Below are positions 47,517 to 60,449 of a stretch of DNA of 64,000 bases, one piece after another; within the stretch, counting starts at the first letter, position 1; each line of letters begins with the position of its first letter. A program made the position numbers and the translations under genes. Source of the DNA: Liolophura sinensis (lineage: Eukaryota > Mollusca > Polyplacophora > Chitonida > Chitonidae). The DNA lies in contig NC_088298.1 in the NCBI RefSeq assembly GCF_032854445.1, positions 17,751,976 to 17,815,975 of the forward strand, in the 5' to 3' direction. Under the pieces are notes generated by a model, which had not been told where the DNA came from, searched no databases, and worked only from the letters and a program-made list of their open reading frames with translations.

Positions 47517-47980
47517 TTGCATCACAGCAGGCTTACATCGACTATTACACCAAACAAGCCGGCGGAGGTGGGTTACCTGTGTTTCGGGGTGTGGCTGTCC
47601 AGCGCGGTCACGGTTTGCTGGGCGGTCTCAGCAAACTCCTCCCACAGCCCTTGTTAACCTCGCCGGCTGTGAAAGCACTGGGCAAAACGGCGTTACGAAC
47701 CGGACTGCAAGTCGTGGGGGACGTGCTGAGTGGGGGCGTGTCACCACAACAGGCTTTGAAACGACGCGGTTTGGCGACTGGAAAACAGCTGCTGGTCAAA
47801 GCTAGTCGCTACGCCCGACAGCGGTTACTGGGTGAGCCTATAAAACGGAAGACACCGCGCGTCACGCCCACTCGTCACCGACACGTGGGACTTAAAAGAC
47901 GTGCCGTCAAGCCCAGAAGAAGACACATCAAAGCTCGAGCCACATCGAATACCCTGAATCCACCGGATATTTTCAGCTAA
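47516..47980 (+). pseudogene. Basic Gly-rich minor virion protein, start codon lost (copy 3)
   Basis: The frame is open and nearly identical to copy 2, but the overlapping TAATG has become TAATTG, so the conventional ATG is gone. The L-L-G-G candidate cleavage site and basic tail are retained. Confidence 0.75.
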
Positions 47981-48011
47981 ACACACACGCGCACGCGCAC
48001 ATACACAAGCC

Positions 48012-49322
48012 ATGGCTCTTCCCCACCCCGAATGCTGCCCGTCCGTCAGCAGTGAGTTTGATTTGTGGACCTTACCCCCGACCGACACCAGCGTTCGAGA
48101 AGGCCGCTGGGATGCTTACAGCCCCATCGCCAGCCTGAGTGATGTGGGACCTGTAGAATTTGTCATCACCAACGCTGACGCAGACACTTACTTGGACTTG
48201 GCCAACACCATGCTGTGCGTGAAGGCAAAAATCCTAAACGGGGACGGGACGGCTGTGGCGGCTGACAAGAAGGTGGCTCCGACTAACCTGTGGATACAAT
48301 CCATGTGGCGACAGGTCGACGTCTCCCTGAAAGATAATCTCATCACGCCGTCCACCAACATGTACCCATACCGGGCTTACTTGGAGACATTGTTGTCTTA
48401 CAGTAAAGAGGTTTAATAGAGGCAGCTGTCTGCTGCCTTGTGGTATGCGGACACCCCAGGAAAGTTTGACACGATGACTGACACCAACGCCGGGTTTGTC
48501 GATCGGCTGAACTGCACGGCTGAAAGTCGGTCGGTTGACATGCTGGGTCGCCTGCATTGTGACATGTTCCTGCAACACCGACACCTGCTCTACAACGTCA
48601 CGGTCCGCATCCGTCTCACCCCGGCTAAGGATTCGTTTGCTTTGATGTCCGATGAAGCCGCTCCCGGCTACAAGACTCGCTTGGAGGAGGTCTTGATCTT
48701 TGTGCGCAAAGTGAAAATCACCAGCGGTGTGCAACTGGGGCATTTGAAAGCCTTGGCCAAAGCTCCTGCCAAGTACCCAATCCGCCGCGTGCTGACCAAG
48801 TATTTCTCTGTCCCCAGAGGTCACACCCTTATCAATGAACAAAACCTATTTCTGGGTAGCATACCGACACGTTTAGTGGTGGGGTGTGTGAGCAACAAGG
48901 CTTTTGACGGGGACTACACTAAAAACCCGTTTCGTTTCCGACACTACTACACAAACTTTGTTGCCTTGTACGTCGGCGGTCGTCAGATTCCAACCAAGCC
49001 CCTGACACCCGACTTTGAGAACGAGAATTTCATCCGCACGTACATGAACCTCTTTACCCACACGGGGAAAGCGTTCCACGACGAGGGAAACAATATCAAG
49101 CGCACCACATTCGCCGAAGGCCACACGCTGTTTTGTTTCGACTTGACCCCTAGCCTCCACGATGACCACCAACTGAACCTGGTACAAAAAGGGGATTTGC
49201 GCCGGGAGATGCGGTTTGCCAAACCACTGCCGGAAACCATTAACGTGGTGTGCTACGCTGAATTCAGCAATATCATAGAAATAGACCAAAGCCGAAACGT
49301 GCTCTGCGACTTCGCCAGTTGA
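48012..49322 (+). pseudogene. Major capsid protein with two adjacent stop codons (copy 3)
   Basis: Same ATG, length and frame as copy 2. At 48414-48419 two consecutive codons are TAA TAG where copy 2 has two Lys codons, with clustered substitutions around them and no length change. The rest to 49322 is open and conserved. These read as ordinary nonsense changes. Confidence 0.9.
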
Positions 49323-49342
49323 ACAGCCAAACAAACAACAAC

Positions 49343-49891
49343 ATGGACACGGTACAATTGCGACGTGTGCTACAAACAGACGTGTTTACCCGGGCTGTGG
49401 TGGGGGCAGGAGGTGGGGTCTACCCTCAGGATCATCTCCCCTCACTCCCCCCACGCCCCTCACACCCCGCCTCTAGGATCCCCTGGACCCCCTGGGCCTG
49501 CATCATTAACACAGACACGTGCCTTCGCCCAGGACGACATTGGGTCGCCGTCTTCATAGACCAGTGGTCCAATCCACCCCATCTCCGGGGCGAATACTTT
49601 GATTTCTACGGACTCCCACCCCTCTACCCCGATATCACCGCTTGGCTTAACCGGGGAACACACCACTGGACGTGGAACGATCGGCGGCTGCAGAGCCTGG
49701 ACACGACCGTGTGCGGTCAATATTGTGTGTATTACTTAACGTAGCGAGCTCGAGGTCGTCCCATGGATGCCAATGTACACACGTTGGACACAGCGTGCAC
49801 GACCTACGATAATGACTTGCGGGTGTTCGATTGGGTGGATCGTCAGTTTGGGATTCATCCCTCGTTTTTTTTCCACACCCATGGACTGTAA
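49343..49891 (+). pseudogene. Adenovirus-type cysteine protease with nonsense codon (copy 3)
   Basis: ATG at 49343. The His, Asp, Gln and Cys positions of the active site are kept, but TAG at 49742-49744 replaces the Gln after Y-Y-L-T, removing about 50 residues. Confidence 0.87.
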
Positions 49892-50113
49892 AACATACAT
49901 CAAATAACATTCTTTCTTTCCAGTTCGACGTGTTATGCATTCCACGTTCTTGTTTTCCCTGTTCGACCTGTTACCCCATACAGTATGGAATAAAATTAAA
50001 AAAGAGACTATGAGACTCACATACCGTGGTGGTTTGACTTTTTTCTTTATTATGATGAGGACTACCACAACAGCATGCAGGAGCCGGGTGTGTAGAGTAT
50101 CCATAGCACCGTT

Positions 50114-53100
50114 CTACAGATCTAAATAGGTGGTGCTCACCCCGTCGGGGAGCACTTTTCGCTTTCCGTAAAAGTATGTGAATGCGTCTTTGTGTTGGGT
50201 ATACGAGTACATCGTATTCCCCCGCATCGGCATCCCCCGATTCACACCACTCGCGCTTTGGTGATTGCGCAACACAGAGAGGTACACGGCCTTGTCCACA
50301 CCTCGTGCGCTCACACCTTTGCAGGAGAGTTTGTCTTTGGTGTTGGATGCCCCGCCGTAACAATAATAAGTCTTGGAACACAAACTGACGATGGCATCAC
50401 TGGTCCACTCGACTTTGAAAAGCCCCGGTGTGCGCTTATCGTGGTCGTAATGGTCGCGACGGGGTAACCACGCATCCCGCTCGGTCTCGTACACGGCTCG
50501 CAGCTCGGGTTTGACGAGGGATTCCCAGTCTGGGTCGGACCAAGCCATGTACGCAGAGTCTGTGTCCATCTCACAGTACTGCCAATCCGCCTTGTCGAAA
50601 AAACGAGCCATGAAATCGTAATAAAATTCCAGCATGCGGAGTTTGGCATACTGGTAGACCATGCACCCTATTTGCAAGGGGAGATTGTAGCGAATGGTCT
50701 TCTTGCTACTCGTCACTTCAAAGGTGGTCTCGTCGATGGGGTCGACGGTTCGACACCGAACACTCTCCAGTAATTTTCGTGTTTTTGCCAGATCGCAGAT
50801 TTTGACATCCACGTGTCGGTCTTGATTGGTGACGGTTTTTCCATCACCTGAATTCCCCAACAGCTTCATCGTCTCCCCGATCAGGGCTTTGGTGGGGTCG
50901 ACATCCCCCTCCCGTCGAGCTTGGGTGACGGCGTCTGCGAAGGCTTCGAACGCTCGCTCCGGTGTGTATGTCATCGCTTGGTAGACGTGCGTCACGACCA
51001 ATCCCCGACCGAGATACCACTGGAGCAGAGGTGTGGCTAGCAGAATTTGCTTCCCAAACATGCTCCCGATCAGCATACGCCTGGGTGTGGGCATGATGTC
51101 ATTCACAGCCGCGAACTCTGCCATGGTGGGGCCTATATCAGCCCGACTCACCTCGGTGTTTTTAAAGATGGGTGGGCATTCGGCAAAGTCCGCTTTGAGG
51201 TGGTCCGGCACGTGGATGTCACATTCCACAAATCCAAACAACTGACCTTGAATGACAGCCTCCATGAGCTGAGCTTGTGTCTTGGGTTGTCGCTGCGACG
51301 GGGGTAAACCGTACTGTTGTAGGAAGTCCCTTAAGGCTGGGTTTGTCGCGCGTTGGCGGTGGAACTCACACTCCCATATCGTCACCAATGGATAGCCCTG
51401 GGAGCGAATGTATGCGTTGTTCGCATCCACCTCCCGCCGTAAGTCCTGGGGGCTTAATCCCCGCCGCTCGTTGTAGCACACCTTTCCCGGGCGAGGGTGA
51501 TTCAGGTGACAGCCGTGATAGTGGAAATAACACCCGTGGAATTGAAACACAGTAGGCTGTCCGTCGATATAGGCGAACCCGTCTACGGGGAGTTGTCGAT
51601 CACCGATCCGCTTCTCGGTGTGATTGAGTCGGTGACGGATCGATACCCCCAGCTGCTGTGACTTCCAGTCCAGCCATTTTTCAGCCAGACGGGTGGCGGT
51701 GCCGGAGGGAACGAACTTCTCTCCCCCGTCCTGACGGCGCCAACGGACGCAGTGACCTGCCGGCATAGGTGAGGCCAGGCAGTACAGGTACAGCGCGTTG
51801 GCATCGAATCCCACGATGCGCTGACACAGCTTTCCTCCCCGTGTACGGGTCACGCCTCGTTCGTGGTAGCGGTGGAAAATGATGCTCGGCCCACCCACGA
51901 TGTTTTTCTTGAGGCAATCGTGCATGTCTTTGTCTTTCTCACCGACGAGGGTGAACACAGAGCGTAAATCATGGAATAAGTAGCGGAGGGTAAGCCCTGG
52001 TATGCTCATGCAGTCTTTGAAGACATCCACATGCATGGTTCGGTAGAACACCGACATCTTCTCCGCAGCCTCCATGAAGGGAATGACATCTAGGTTATTA
52101 TACCACCGCAGCAAGTCTTTGACGGTCCGCATGCCGTGCTCTCGCCACACCGTCTGTAAGGTCTTGTACTCCGCGTCTGTGCACGGCTGGTGGGTGAGAT
52201 CATTGTCGAAAGCATGCTGCGGTGGCAGTGTGGTTTCCTCCAGCCGGGCCAGGGAGTCTATGTAGCTGTAACAAAATTTCCCTTTGGTCACGTGACAGTC
52301 GTAAGCTTTCACCCACTTGTCGTAACTGTAATTCGGGGCGAGGTAATTCCAAATGTCCAGAAATTTCAGCTGCGGTGTGGTGAGGGCCATGTGATTATTG
52401 TTCCGCTTAATCACATACTCCAAATCACCGCTCTGGACCAGGTGGGGGTAAAGCTGTTGTTTGATTAAGTTCAGGTCATAGTTACCCGAGTTAAAGCCGA
52501 GGACGGGGAGTTGGTCCATATAGGTCACGAATCTGTCTCGCACTCGGCGCGTGTAAGACGGTTTCTTCTCGTCGGGATCGATCCGTTCGTCTAAGGCGTC
52601 CAGGATGTAAGCATAACGCTCGTGGAGATAGGTGCTACTGATCTCGCTGATGGTGTTGAGGTAAGCCATCATGTCCTCGACGAGTGCCTGGGGGTCACCG
52701 GTGGAGATGAAACACACGGGCTGGTCGTAATCCGGTACATTAGAGTTGACGATGACACTCATGGGGATGTGTTGAGCCGTCCATTCCGTCGAGGCAGTCG
52801 CCGCATAGTCCACCGGGTTCACCGGAGCCAAGTACGCCTCAAAGTCATAACACGCTCGGTACGGGAAGATGTCGTCACCGTCCTGGAGTTCGATCCCCAT
52901 GTCCGCCAACGTTTCGAAAATGGTGGGCTGATTGCGGAAGACACCCCCCGGGTACTTTCGTCGAATGGCGTCGGTGCACGTTTGACCGTGCCGTCGTAAC
53001 TCCCACAGTTTCGGGAAACTCTTCTGGAACACCTAGCAGGTGAAAGATCGAGCATAAACGTCCCATGTCTTTGATATAGCTGAAATGCCGCTGGTACAGG

Positions 53101-54072
53101 TTTAACCGCAGGGTAGGGTGAGAATAGCGCTCGGCACTGCGGTGAATGAGTTGTGCTGAGTACGACCTGTCCATGGGGATGAGCTGGTAGACTTGAATAT
53201 TCACTTGAAACAGGCTTTCCACCGTGTCCAGCGCACTGAGCGGTACCCCGCGGAAATACCTCGGCTCCATCTCCATTTCCTCCAGATACCTGCGGTAATA
53301 CACCCCAGCCTGGGCGTCGCAGTTATTGGGGTTGGCCTGGTCTAGATGGACGGCCAGACACCGAAACAAACACAAATAGTCCCTGTACGGACCGTTATTT
53401 CCACCCACCAACGTGTGTAGCCCCTTGTTTCCTTTCAGGTAAGAGGGTAACGTTACCCCACCTTTACCGATAGGCTGATGCGGGAGTTTGTGGACGAAAA
53501 AAAACACGTTGGTGATGAGGTCGACGGTCCATTTCGTATTGGGGCGTTGTTTTTGGGCCCAGGTAAGCGGGTCTTGGGTGAGGAGATGCTAGGTGTGGAA
53601 TCCTCGCAGGTCAGCCCGACTCGCCACGCGGTACGGTGCGTCGAGTACTCGGGTGTTGTTGGTGCTCGGGTAATAATACCGCACCTGACCCGTCTCTTTG
53701 TGGCGGAGGATATATCCAAAACTGTAATTGATAGTGAAAGCGGTCGGCTGGTCTTCGTAAATCTCGTCTACATAGGCTGGGATAGCACCGAGATCACTCA
53801 GTCGGTAATTATAACAGTCTTGAATTGGTTTGTGGCGATGGAAATGCGTTCGGATCGATCGCCAATGCCGCTGGTACAACTCCCGCACGTCACTGTCACC
53901 GCTCGGTAAGACAGCCTCGTGAGGCTGTACCGGGTCGGGCTCGAACTGGACTTTTTTTCTTTTCTTCTTTCAGCGAGGTAGCCCCCGCTAAACTCACTTG
54001 AGCTTGACTCGTGCTGGGTTTGTTGTCTTTGGTGGTGGTAGTGGTGGTAGATGAAACAGGTCTCTGTAACAT
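50114..54072 (-). pseudogene. Protein-primed DNA polymerase B, multiply broken (copy 3)
   Basis: Collinear with the copy 2 polymerase (start equivalent 54072). The lesions are changes in the Lys-rich start (about 53,945-53,975), a TAG near 53,588, a 1-bp insertion near 53,056, and a TAG plus a Cys-to-Phe change in the C2H2 finger near 53,030-53,037. In motif B the Tyr of N-S-G-Y-G-K is Asp. From about 53,032 down, 972 codons are open to the native stop. The histone-type stem-loop after the copy 2 gene is deleted here. Confidence 0.93.
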
Positions 54073-55540
54073 AGAAGGGTGTAGACGTTATAACCCAGGT
54101 AAACCTAGACATACTCTATATACATACTATTGTACATATGTGCGTATGTACATATGTTTCGCTAAAAATTTTTATAATACATATAATACATAGGAGCCAT
54201 TCCGATAGATATCAACCCTGGCATGACACACTGACCCATACTATTGGGGATCGTCTCAAGGATGGTAAATGAGCGCCCGATTTAAATAACAACAAATCAT
54301 AATTAATTTTTCATGGGATATTGTAAATTAAGTGAAATAAAGTCATACAATGTGTTTAAATGAATTGTGACATGAGTTTGCTTTACACAAATATGAACTA
54401 AATGAAATAAATCTATATATATAGATATATATACTGATACAATTGTTAACTCTGCAAAACCCGTATACAGTTTTGGAACAAAAAATAAAGAAAATGACTA
54501 TATATATATATATTACTCTTTCCAGACACGTATTGTCGTTTGACCTTTAGAGTTACGCCCCTTATTTCCGTTATTCCAACAAAAGTAGTCGCCCCTGCTA
54601 AGCGTATTCCATCAGGAGTTATCCCCCTTGTTTACATACATTTGACATCGCGCGCATTCGTGGATTTCTACTACAAAATACATAAGGAAATATCCTCTAA
54701 GCTACTTAAGCTTTCTATCTAGCTTTACTGGAGTTACAAACTATTAAAAGACACAACTATCCTTAAATATATTGAACTAAAACTACTGTTATTCCCATAA
54801 GAAATCTAGCGAATACGAAGCGTAATATTACGTAATATTAATTAATTGGAAACAACAACAACGTCTGAAGGTGACCGATAGACAACTACTTTATGCGGAA
54901 ATCTACTAATTAAAATGAAGCGTCAATCCGCTAAAAAAATTTTTTTTAATACATAATACATAGGAACCATTCCGATAGATAGCAGCCCTAGCATGACACA
55001 CTGACACACTGACCCAGTCCCTTTTTTAATAGTAATTTTCAGCAATGAAATGCAGCATGTCTTATTGCATATGATCCAGTAAAGAAGTTTTTTTTTTTTT
55101 ATACTTTTCATATACTGTTACAAACATGTAACATGCGATAGCTCTTACTGTCTTCAATTAACTTTCAAGAAGCAAAGCGGGTTCGGGGAGAAAGAAGACA
55201 TCTAAGCCTACAATGACCACTTATTCAATTGACACTTATACACGTAGAAATCACAACCACCAGCCGATGGCGGTATACATAGCAGGCGAGCTGAACACAA
55301 CCCGGCTGACAACAATGTCTCTACCAGGCTGAGGATTCTGTATGAAACGGGCGGGAGAAAAACATAAAAGCCCGCTCGTTTTTTTTACACTCATCATCCA
55401 ATCAGTGGGCTGCTAATTCCTTTTGTCGTGCTTTCGCCCAGGCCAGGGTTGTTAGTATATATAACATAACCGCGGGTTTGAGTTGATCAGACTGTTACGA
55501 CATTTGCTTGACTTCAGTTTTACCGTTACATCACTACGCT
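54073..55540. promoter_or_regulatory. Divergent promoter region between polymerase and RING genes (copy 3)
   Basis: Counterpart of 31,190-32,653. It holds minus-strand GTCAGTGT blocks at about 54,167-54,237 (one repeat unit lost) and 54,948-55,015, a (TA)n stretch at about 54,500, and the RING TATA box (GTATATATAACA, about 55,455). No gene seen. Confidence 0.55.
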
Positions 55541-56695
55541 ATGAATCATCAGTCCCGCAATTTTTTGGGGAGTGTCGGGGAGGAGCGAAGGAATGAATGG
55601 GATGAAGACCAGTCTTCTTCTTCTTCTAACCGGGATGACGAAGAACCGTGGACACCATCACCCCCAGCCTCCCCAATCCTCATCATCCCGAATACGCCGT
55701 CAGCACCACCCGACGGAGAGGGAAGAAACCTCCGTCCCTGCCCCTGCCTACGGTGTATGGGTAGAAGAGCTGGTTGGCAAGTGGGGATAGGACGAGGGAA
55801 TTACGGCAATCGACTCCAGGAGATAACCACCACCACCACCTCCCCGGCCAACAACAACAACACTCCGGAGACACCCCGCCTCACCCAAACACGCATGGAG
55901 CGTTTTACAACACGGAGGGCTCCCGTGGGGCGGGGTGTTGGTCGGGGACTCCCCGGGCAACTGAATTTGGATTCGGCGGGGAGTTCAAACCCAGGTTGGG
56001 TTAGATCACCATCACCCCCATCACTCCCATCACCTGTACCAACAACAACCCCACCACGATCACCTGGGTGGTTGACGGCACGCCGGGGTCGGGCCCGAGC
56101 ACGTCTGGATTCGGAGAGGAGTTCGACCCGCCCTACAGCCCGGGTCCCACCCCAACCACGGGACACCAGCCGTGACCGCCGTGAGGATGAGAACCGGTTA
56201 CCATCATCCCTAGCCCAGGCTTTGCCTTCTACCCCGGCTAGGGAAGTAGGGGTGGTTAGAGCTCACCCCAACATGCCGCTCCACACAGCCGAACTCGGGA
56301 ATGACAATTACCTAACTAGTGAGGAACGTAACAGCCTAGTTAGAAATGTGGAGGAGCGGTTAAGAGCTCAACCGCCCCTACAATGGTTTCTCATCCCCGC
56401 GGCGGTTAGTGGGTTACCGTTAACAACCACTCCACCGGAGTCAGCACCACCAGCAGCACCACCTGTCGCACCTGGACCGGGCGCAGGTGAGGGGATTGCG
56501 GCGTTCTCGCCGGGTAGGGGACAGGTATCCGACGGTTTTCCGACTTGTCGGATTTGTTATGAGAGACCGTCGGGTGCATGCCTCCTACCCTGCGGGCATG
56601 CGGCGATCTGTCTCACCTGTGCCCGCAGACTGGACCCACAGCGGTGTCCGTTCTGTAATTTGTATATTTTACGTGTTGTTCGTTTATTTTATTAA
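55541..56695 (+). CDS. RING-finger protein, diverged but intact (copy 3)
   Basis: 384 residues from the ATG at 55541. The build is as in copy 2: acidic and Pro/Ser-rich disordered region, C-x-C-L-x-C-M cluster, R-R-G-R-A-R-A patch, conserved L-Q-W-F-L-I-P helix, and a C-terminal C3HC4 RING with the V-V-R-L-F-Y tail. The N-terminal two thirds differ from copy 2 by many substitutions and indels, while the RING and the flanking DNA are close. The frame is intact although most neighbours are broken. Confidence 0.8.
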   Translation: MNHQSRNFLGSVGEERRNEWDEDQSSSSSNRDDEEPWTPSPPASPILIIPNTPSAPPDGEGRNLRPCPCLRCMGRRAGWQVGIGRGNYGNRLQEITTTTTSPANNNNTPETPRLTQTRMERFTTRRAPVGRGVGRGLPGQLNLDSAGSSNPGWVRSPSPPSLPSPVPTTTPPRSPGWLTARRGRARARLDSERSSTRPTARVPPQPRDTSRDRREDENRLPSSLAQALPSTPAREVGVVRAHPNMPLHTAELGNDNYLTSEERNSLVRNVEERLRAQPPLQWFLIPAAVSGLPLTTTPPESAPPAAPPVAPGPGAGEGIAAFSPGRGQVSDGFPTCRICYERPSGACLLPCGHAAICLTCARRLDPQRCPFCNLYILRVVRLFY

Positions 56696-56854
56696 TTGTA
56701 TATCTCGTTTTTTAATCGTTTTCGTGTGAATTTGTTTGAAAAAAAAAAAAAAAAAGAAAAAAAAAAAAAAAGGGCTGGCTGTTTAAAAAAAAAAAAAGAA
56801 AAAAGAAACATGGCTGTTTAAAAAAAGAAAAAAAGAAACAGCACTTTTTCCAAC

Positions 56855-56870
56855 GGCCCTTTTCAGGGCC
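56855..56870 (+). terminator. Histone-type 3' stem-loop of the RING gene (copy 3)
   Basis: Same CAAC-flanked GGCCCTTTTCAGGGCC and ACCCA as copy 2, with GAAAGAGT at 56885-56892. It lies 159 bases after the RING stop. Conserved exactly while nearby A-tracts vary. Confidence 0.75.
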
Positions 56871-57194
56871 ACCCAACTCTTCCCGAAAGAGTACTTTCTC
56901 AATCTAAGCACTAAAAAAAGAAAGAAAACAAACCCCACACCAGACACAGTCTTCCCATTTTTTTTTTTTTAATTGTACAATTGTACTTGTTCTGATATTT
57001 TTTTTATCCCAAATCCTCAAAGTCTTCCTAACCTTCTACTCCACCTGATGCATACCTAAAACTTAGAGTTACTTATTAAAACTTAGATTTACTTAAAACT
57101 TTGCCTAATTTATACCCAGCCTGAAACAAACAAACCATGCATACCTAAAACTTAGAGTTACTTAAAACACCATCCGCGCACGCGAAAAAGTCCC

Positions 57195-57648
57195 CTTACA
57201 TAAGCGAAAATAGTCCCCTTACATAAACCGATTGGTTCATTTTTTCCCCGTCCCCCCACGGATAGGTCCGTTTTGCGGGCTCCCCATCGGGGTGTTTTGG
57301 GGCAAATCCTGCTCACCCATTGGTCCGTTTTGGCGCCAGGGAGCTCTTTTCGAGCTGTCCCACTCGACTTTACAAGCCGACGTTTTGCCTCTTTTTTTTG
57401 CCCTATACTGTTATACTATACGCTAGTCTACTACACACATCACTCCTTATCACATATGCCCTGCGGCGTGGAAAAAACCCACCAAACTTCCCCAGCGAAG
57501 GGGTGACGTCACACCTGCAACATCAGGTGTGACGTCATCACCAACCTGCCCAGCCTGCCCCAGCCGGGGCATCACCACAAAAAACGCCGCCTCAAAACCA
57601 CAAAACCCGCCGCCTCAAAACGGAACCAAACCCACATTCTCAACTACT
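57195..57648 (-). repeat. Right terminal inverted repeat of copy 3
   Basis: Inward CCAAT/ATTGG boxes, the GAGCTCTTTTCGAGCT palindromic zone, the TATACTGTTATAC motif, a CCGCGG-like site, the TGACGTCA hairpin (57504-57537) and the CTCAACTACT end correspond to copy 2's TIR. The outer 100 bp differ considerably from copy 2, so copies 2 and 3 belong to related but distinct lineages. The inner boundary is approximate. Confidence 0.8.
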
Positions 57649-57654
57649 ACTGTT

Positions 57655-58562
57655 TTCAAAATATATTTTGAGCAGCAAGTATACACTGAAAACAGTATAT
57701 AATTTGTCATTCACTGTAACAACCAGTTGTTAAGAATCGTCTCAAGAATGAACTATTGGCAGTCAAACTTATGTGAAATTTTCAGGTAAAGTAATTGTTT
57801 TACTTTTCACTCCTTTAATAAATCTAAACTGAACCATTACAGTAAAAAAACGAAAACATCCCTTTCACCAATTCCATCCAAACACATGTAAATGTGTTAC
57901 ATGTACATATGTGCTCACTCGTCCATGTCTTCATAATATAATTAATATCAAAGCACATTCACAAGCTCCATCACAAAACAGTAATAATGAACGTATGACG
58001 TGAGTTAGTCTACACTGAAAAGTTTATCATCTTCAAACAATAAATCTGGTGACAAATATCCAAGAGATCTTGAGAACCAGTTCTATTAAAGTCTGTAGAA
58101 TGCAGAGTCTCTTGTGGTAAGATTTACAACGAAATATGTATGTATCTTATTTTCAAAGTCCTATAGAAGAGGCAGAAACCAGGACAAATACTATTAAAGA
58201 ACATCAACATTCAATATATCCAAATTTAAATCTTTGACTTGGTAAAGATATACATAATTACTCACACAGCTAGCATACAGTAGCTGAAAACTGATTTGGT
58301 TTTTCCAGTACATGTAATGTACATGTAACCAACTGTTCAAGGTGTTGCGGAAGACAAAACCCTGACTGAAGTAAATTGACAACAGGTCGTATTTCAAGAG
58401 GCTACGTGTGACCATTTGCCAGCTATCACACTGTCGTCGATGTTCTGGTCTTGCTCTCTGTGCTGCACGTCTTTAACTATAATGCACAGTTTATGGAGTG
58501 TCCTCTTTTCTGCTAAGATCATCTGCAAATATTATGTAGTTCTCTACTTTCTTATCTGTAAG
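57655..58562. other. Host AT-rich DNA, no gene seen
   Basis: A palindromic pair ACTGTTTTCA / TGAAAACAGT (57649-57658 and 57686-57695) lies at the copy 3 insertion edge. No supported gene. Confidence 0.4.
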
Positions 58563-59335
58563 ATGACTCCAAATATAAGCGTCATGGCCGACATTCCTAT
58601 ACCATTCGTAGTCCGTAAAGGGCGTTCAAGTCGATAATCGCAAGATGTATTTCCAACACAACGTTTAACACTAGCTCCCAAAGACAAAGGTATGTAAGAA
58701 ATTATACAAATAGGAAATGAAGCCGGTAACACACAAGAGAGAATCGATCATCAGTTTTCAATGATGCCGGGCAGACAGTGGATATTACAGGCATGAATTC
58801 CATATCAAAGTTCAAATTCGTAGTCCATGGATGAGTTCCAGGTCAAATAACAATTAAACAAGGTATCTCAGTCGCGCTTTGATTGCAACTGTTCATAAAG
58901 GCATCATGCAGATGTAATGAGCATGGCTGCCTTTTTGTCCCCTAGCCCCAGGTAAAGCGGTATTAGATACAGTTTGAAAATGACAAGCGTTACAGGCCTT
59001 AACCGAACAGATTGTGATTCAAAAGTAACGGACGATTACGTCTTTCCCGTTTGTATGTGAGGATCCCATACTACAAGAGGCGCCATCTATGATGTTACAT
59101 GTGACATGCGGGTCTGTATAACAGCTGTCTAAAAGATAGACGGTTACACACGGCAACCAGCGCCACCTATGTTGTTAAATACCATGTACGCGATAGAAAT
59201 GTACGTAAGGATAACAGCGCCGTCTATGTGGTTGATCGCATAGTAGATCGCCAGAGATTCTGAACGCTCTGTCCATACCTACCAACGAGAGTGTTATACT
59301 CATTGTTAAATTTGAGAAACTTAGAATAAAGGCGT
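58563..59335 (-). repeat. Direct repeat A, probable Penelope-like 3' tail
   Basis: About 770 bp aligns with 60,450-61,195 in direct orientation, roughly 90% by eye. It includes three spaced GCGCCATCTATG-type motifs (about 59,079, 59,160 and 59,216). Because repeat B directly follows the 3' end of the minus-strand Penelope-like frame, A may be a heavily 5'-truncated second copy of that element. Confidence 0.6.
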
Positions 59336-60449
59336 GTTGTGTGAGGATTTTAATCCACGTTACAAGTTTTTACTGCAAAAATTAGTGTGTCAAGGTTATG
59401 CTATCAAACGCCTTCAAGTTTGTTTTTTTAAGTTTTACAATGAGTATAATTCTCAAGTAAATAGGCCTATGAACAGAGCGTCCAGAATCTCTGCTTCATG
59501 ATTGTGTTTCAATTCCGCTTAACCCGGGGTTAGGGGCTTAATATTCATCCTGCTAAATTGGACATATGAACAGTTGCAATCAAGGTAAAGAATAAAAACT
59601 CAGTGCTGGACGATGCCCAGTAAATGAGTATATCTAAGGGGGAAACATAATAGGTGCCAAGAAGAATAATTGCCTAAAAGATTACCTGTTTGAGCAAAAT
59701 GTTTTGCCCATCAATGAGTATGAGCTTGCAAGACTTGCCTTTACTGGTAAAGACCTTCAGCTTAGGTTATCTAAGTTCAGCTGTGTCGAGTTATCTGTAA
59801 CTAATAATACCTACATCAGTGCCGTAAATATGTAAAAAAAAAAATTACATGCAGTCAAATGACACCATCCATAAAATTACCTCATCATATATGTGAAAAA
59901 TTTATGTAGCATTAAACGTAAATCGAATGTAAATAAGTAAAGTAGTTCCCCACTCTTGGTCTATCATTGTGCTCAAAACAATCTGGGTCTTTCTGTATGC
60001 TCAAAACAATTCAATTTTCCGTGTACCTGTACTCCAGCAGAAGATGGGGGCAGCACAGTGCCATTAGGGGAGTGCTACTAACACTCTCGGCCCATGCATC
60101 CACAAACCTGATAAGACAAGGTCAAGTGATGATATTATGGTTTTGTTTTTGATAAGGACAAAAAGTACGAAACCTACCTTGTATTAATGATTTTCACCAG
60201 GTACATAACAATGTGACTTCAACTGGCAGAATATTCAAGCACAAACAAAATGACTGGATTCCCATTTGCTTGTGCTAAATTCAACTTCAGCACTTTCATT
60301 CTTCAGCAAAATATTGTTTTCATCCCATTTAACCTGGTATTTTAGAAAGAAGGTGGTGCGATGTTTCTTTGTGAAAATGACGTATTAAGTTATTTACTAT
60401 ATATCACATGTATTTACTAAAATAACTTTATTTTTAGATCAAAAACAGT
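59336..60449. other. Host AT-rich DNA between the direct repeats
   Basis: No supported gene; short frames only. Confidence 0.4.

Larger units (their letters stand above)
41607..57648 (+). mobile_element. Polinton/Maverick copy 3, left end missing
   Basis: Collinear with copy 2 from 18,222 to the RING gene, on the same strand and mostly above 95% identical by eye. It begins inside exon 1 of the PC4-like gene, so the left TIR and N-terminal coding part are gone. The right TIR ends CTCAACTACT at 57648 and is followed by ACTGTT (57649-57654), the expected but unpaired target duplication. Intact frames are the integrase, ATPase, 128-residue protein and RING. Broken ones are the mucin-like, 225-residue, penton, basic virion (start lost), capsid, protease and polymerase genes. 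It lacks the zinc-finger gene module of copy 2. Confidence 0.95.

Noticed and set aside
48414-48419. Stop-codon readthrough or recoding in the copy 3 capsid gene
   Set aside because: Copies 1 and 2 have sense codons there, two different stops are adjacent, and other copy 3 genes also carry nonsense changes.
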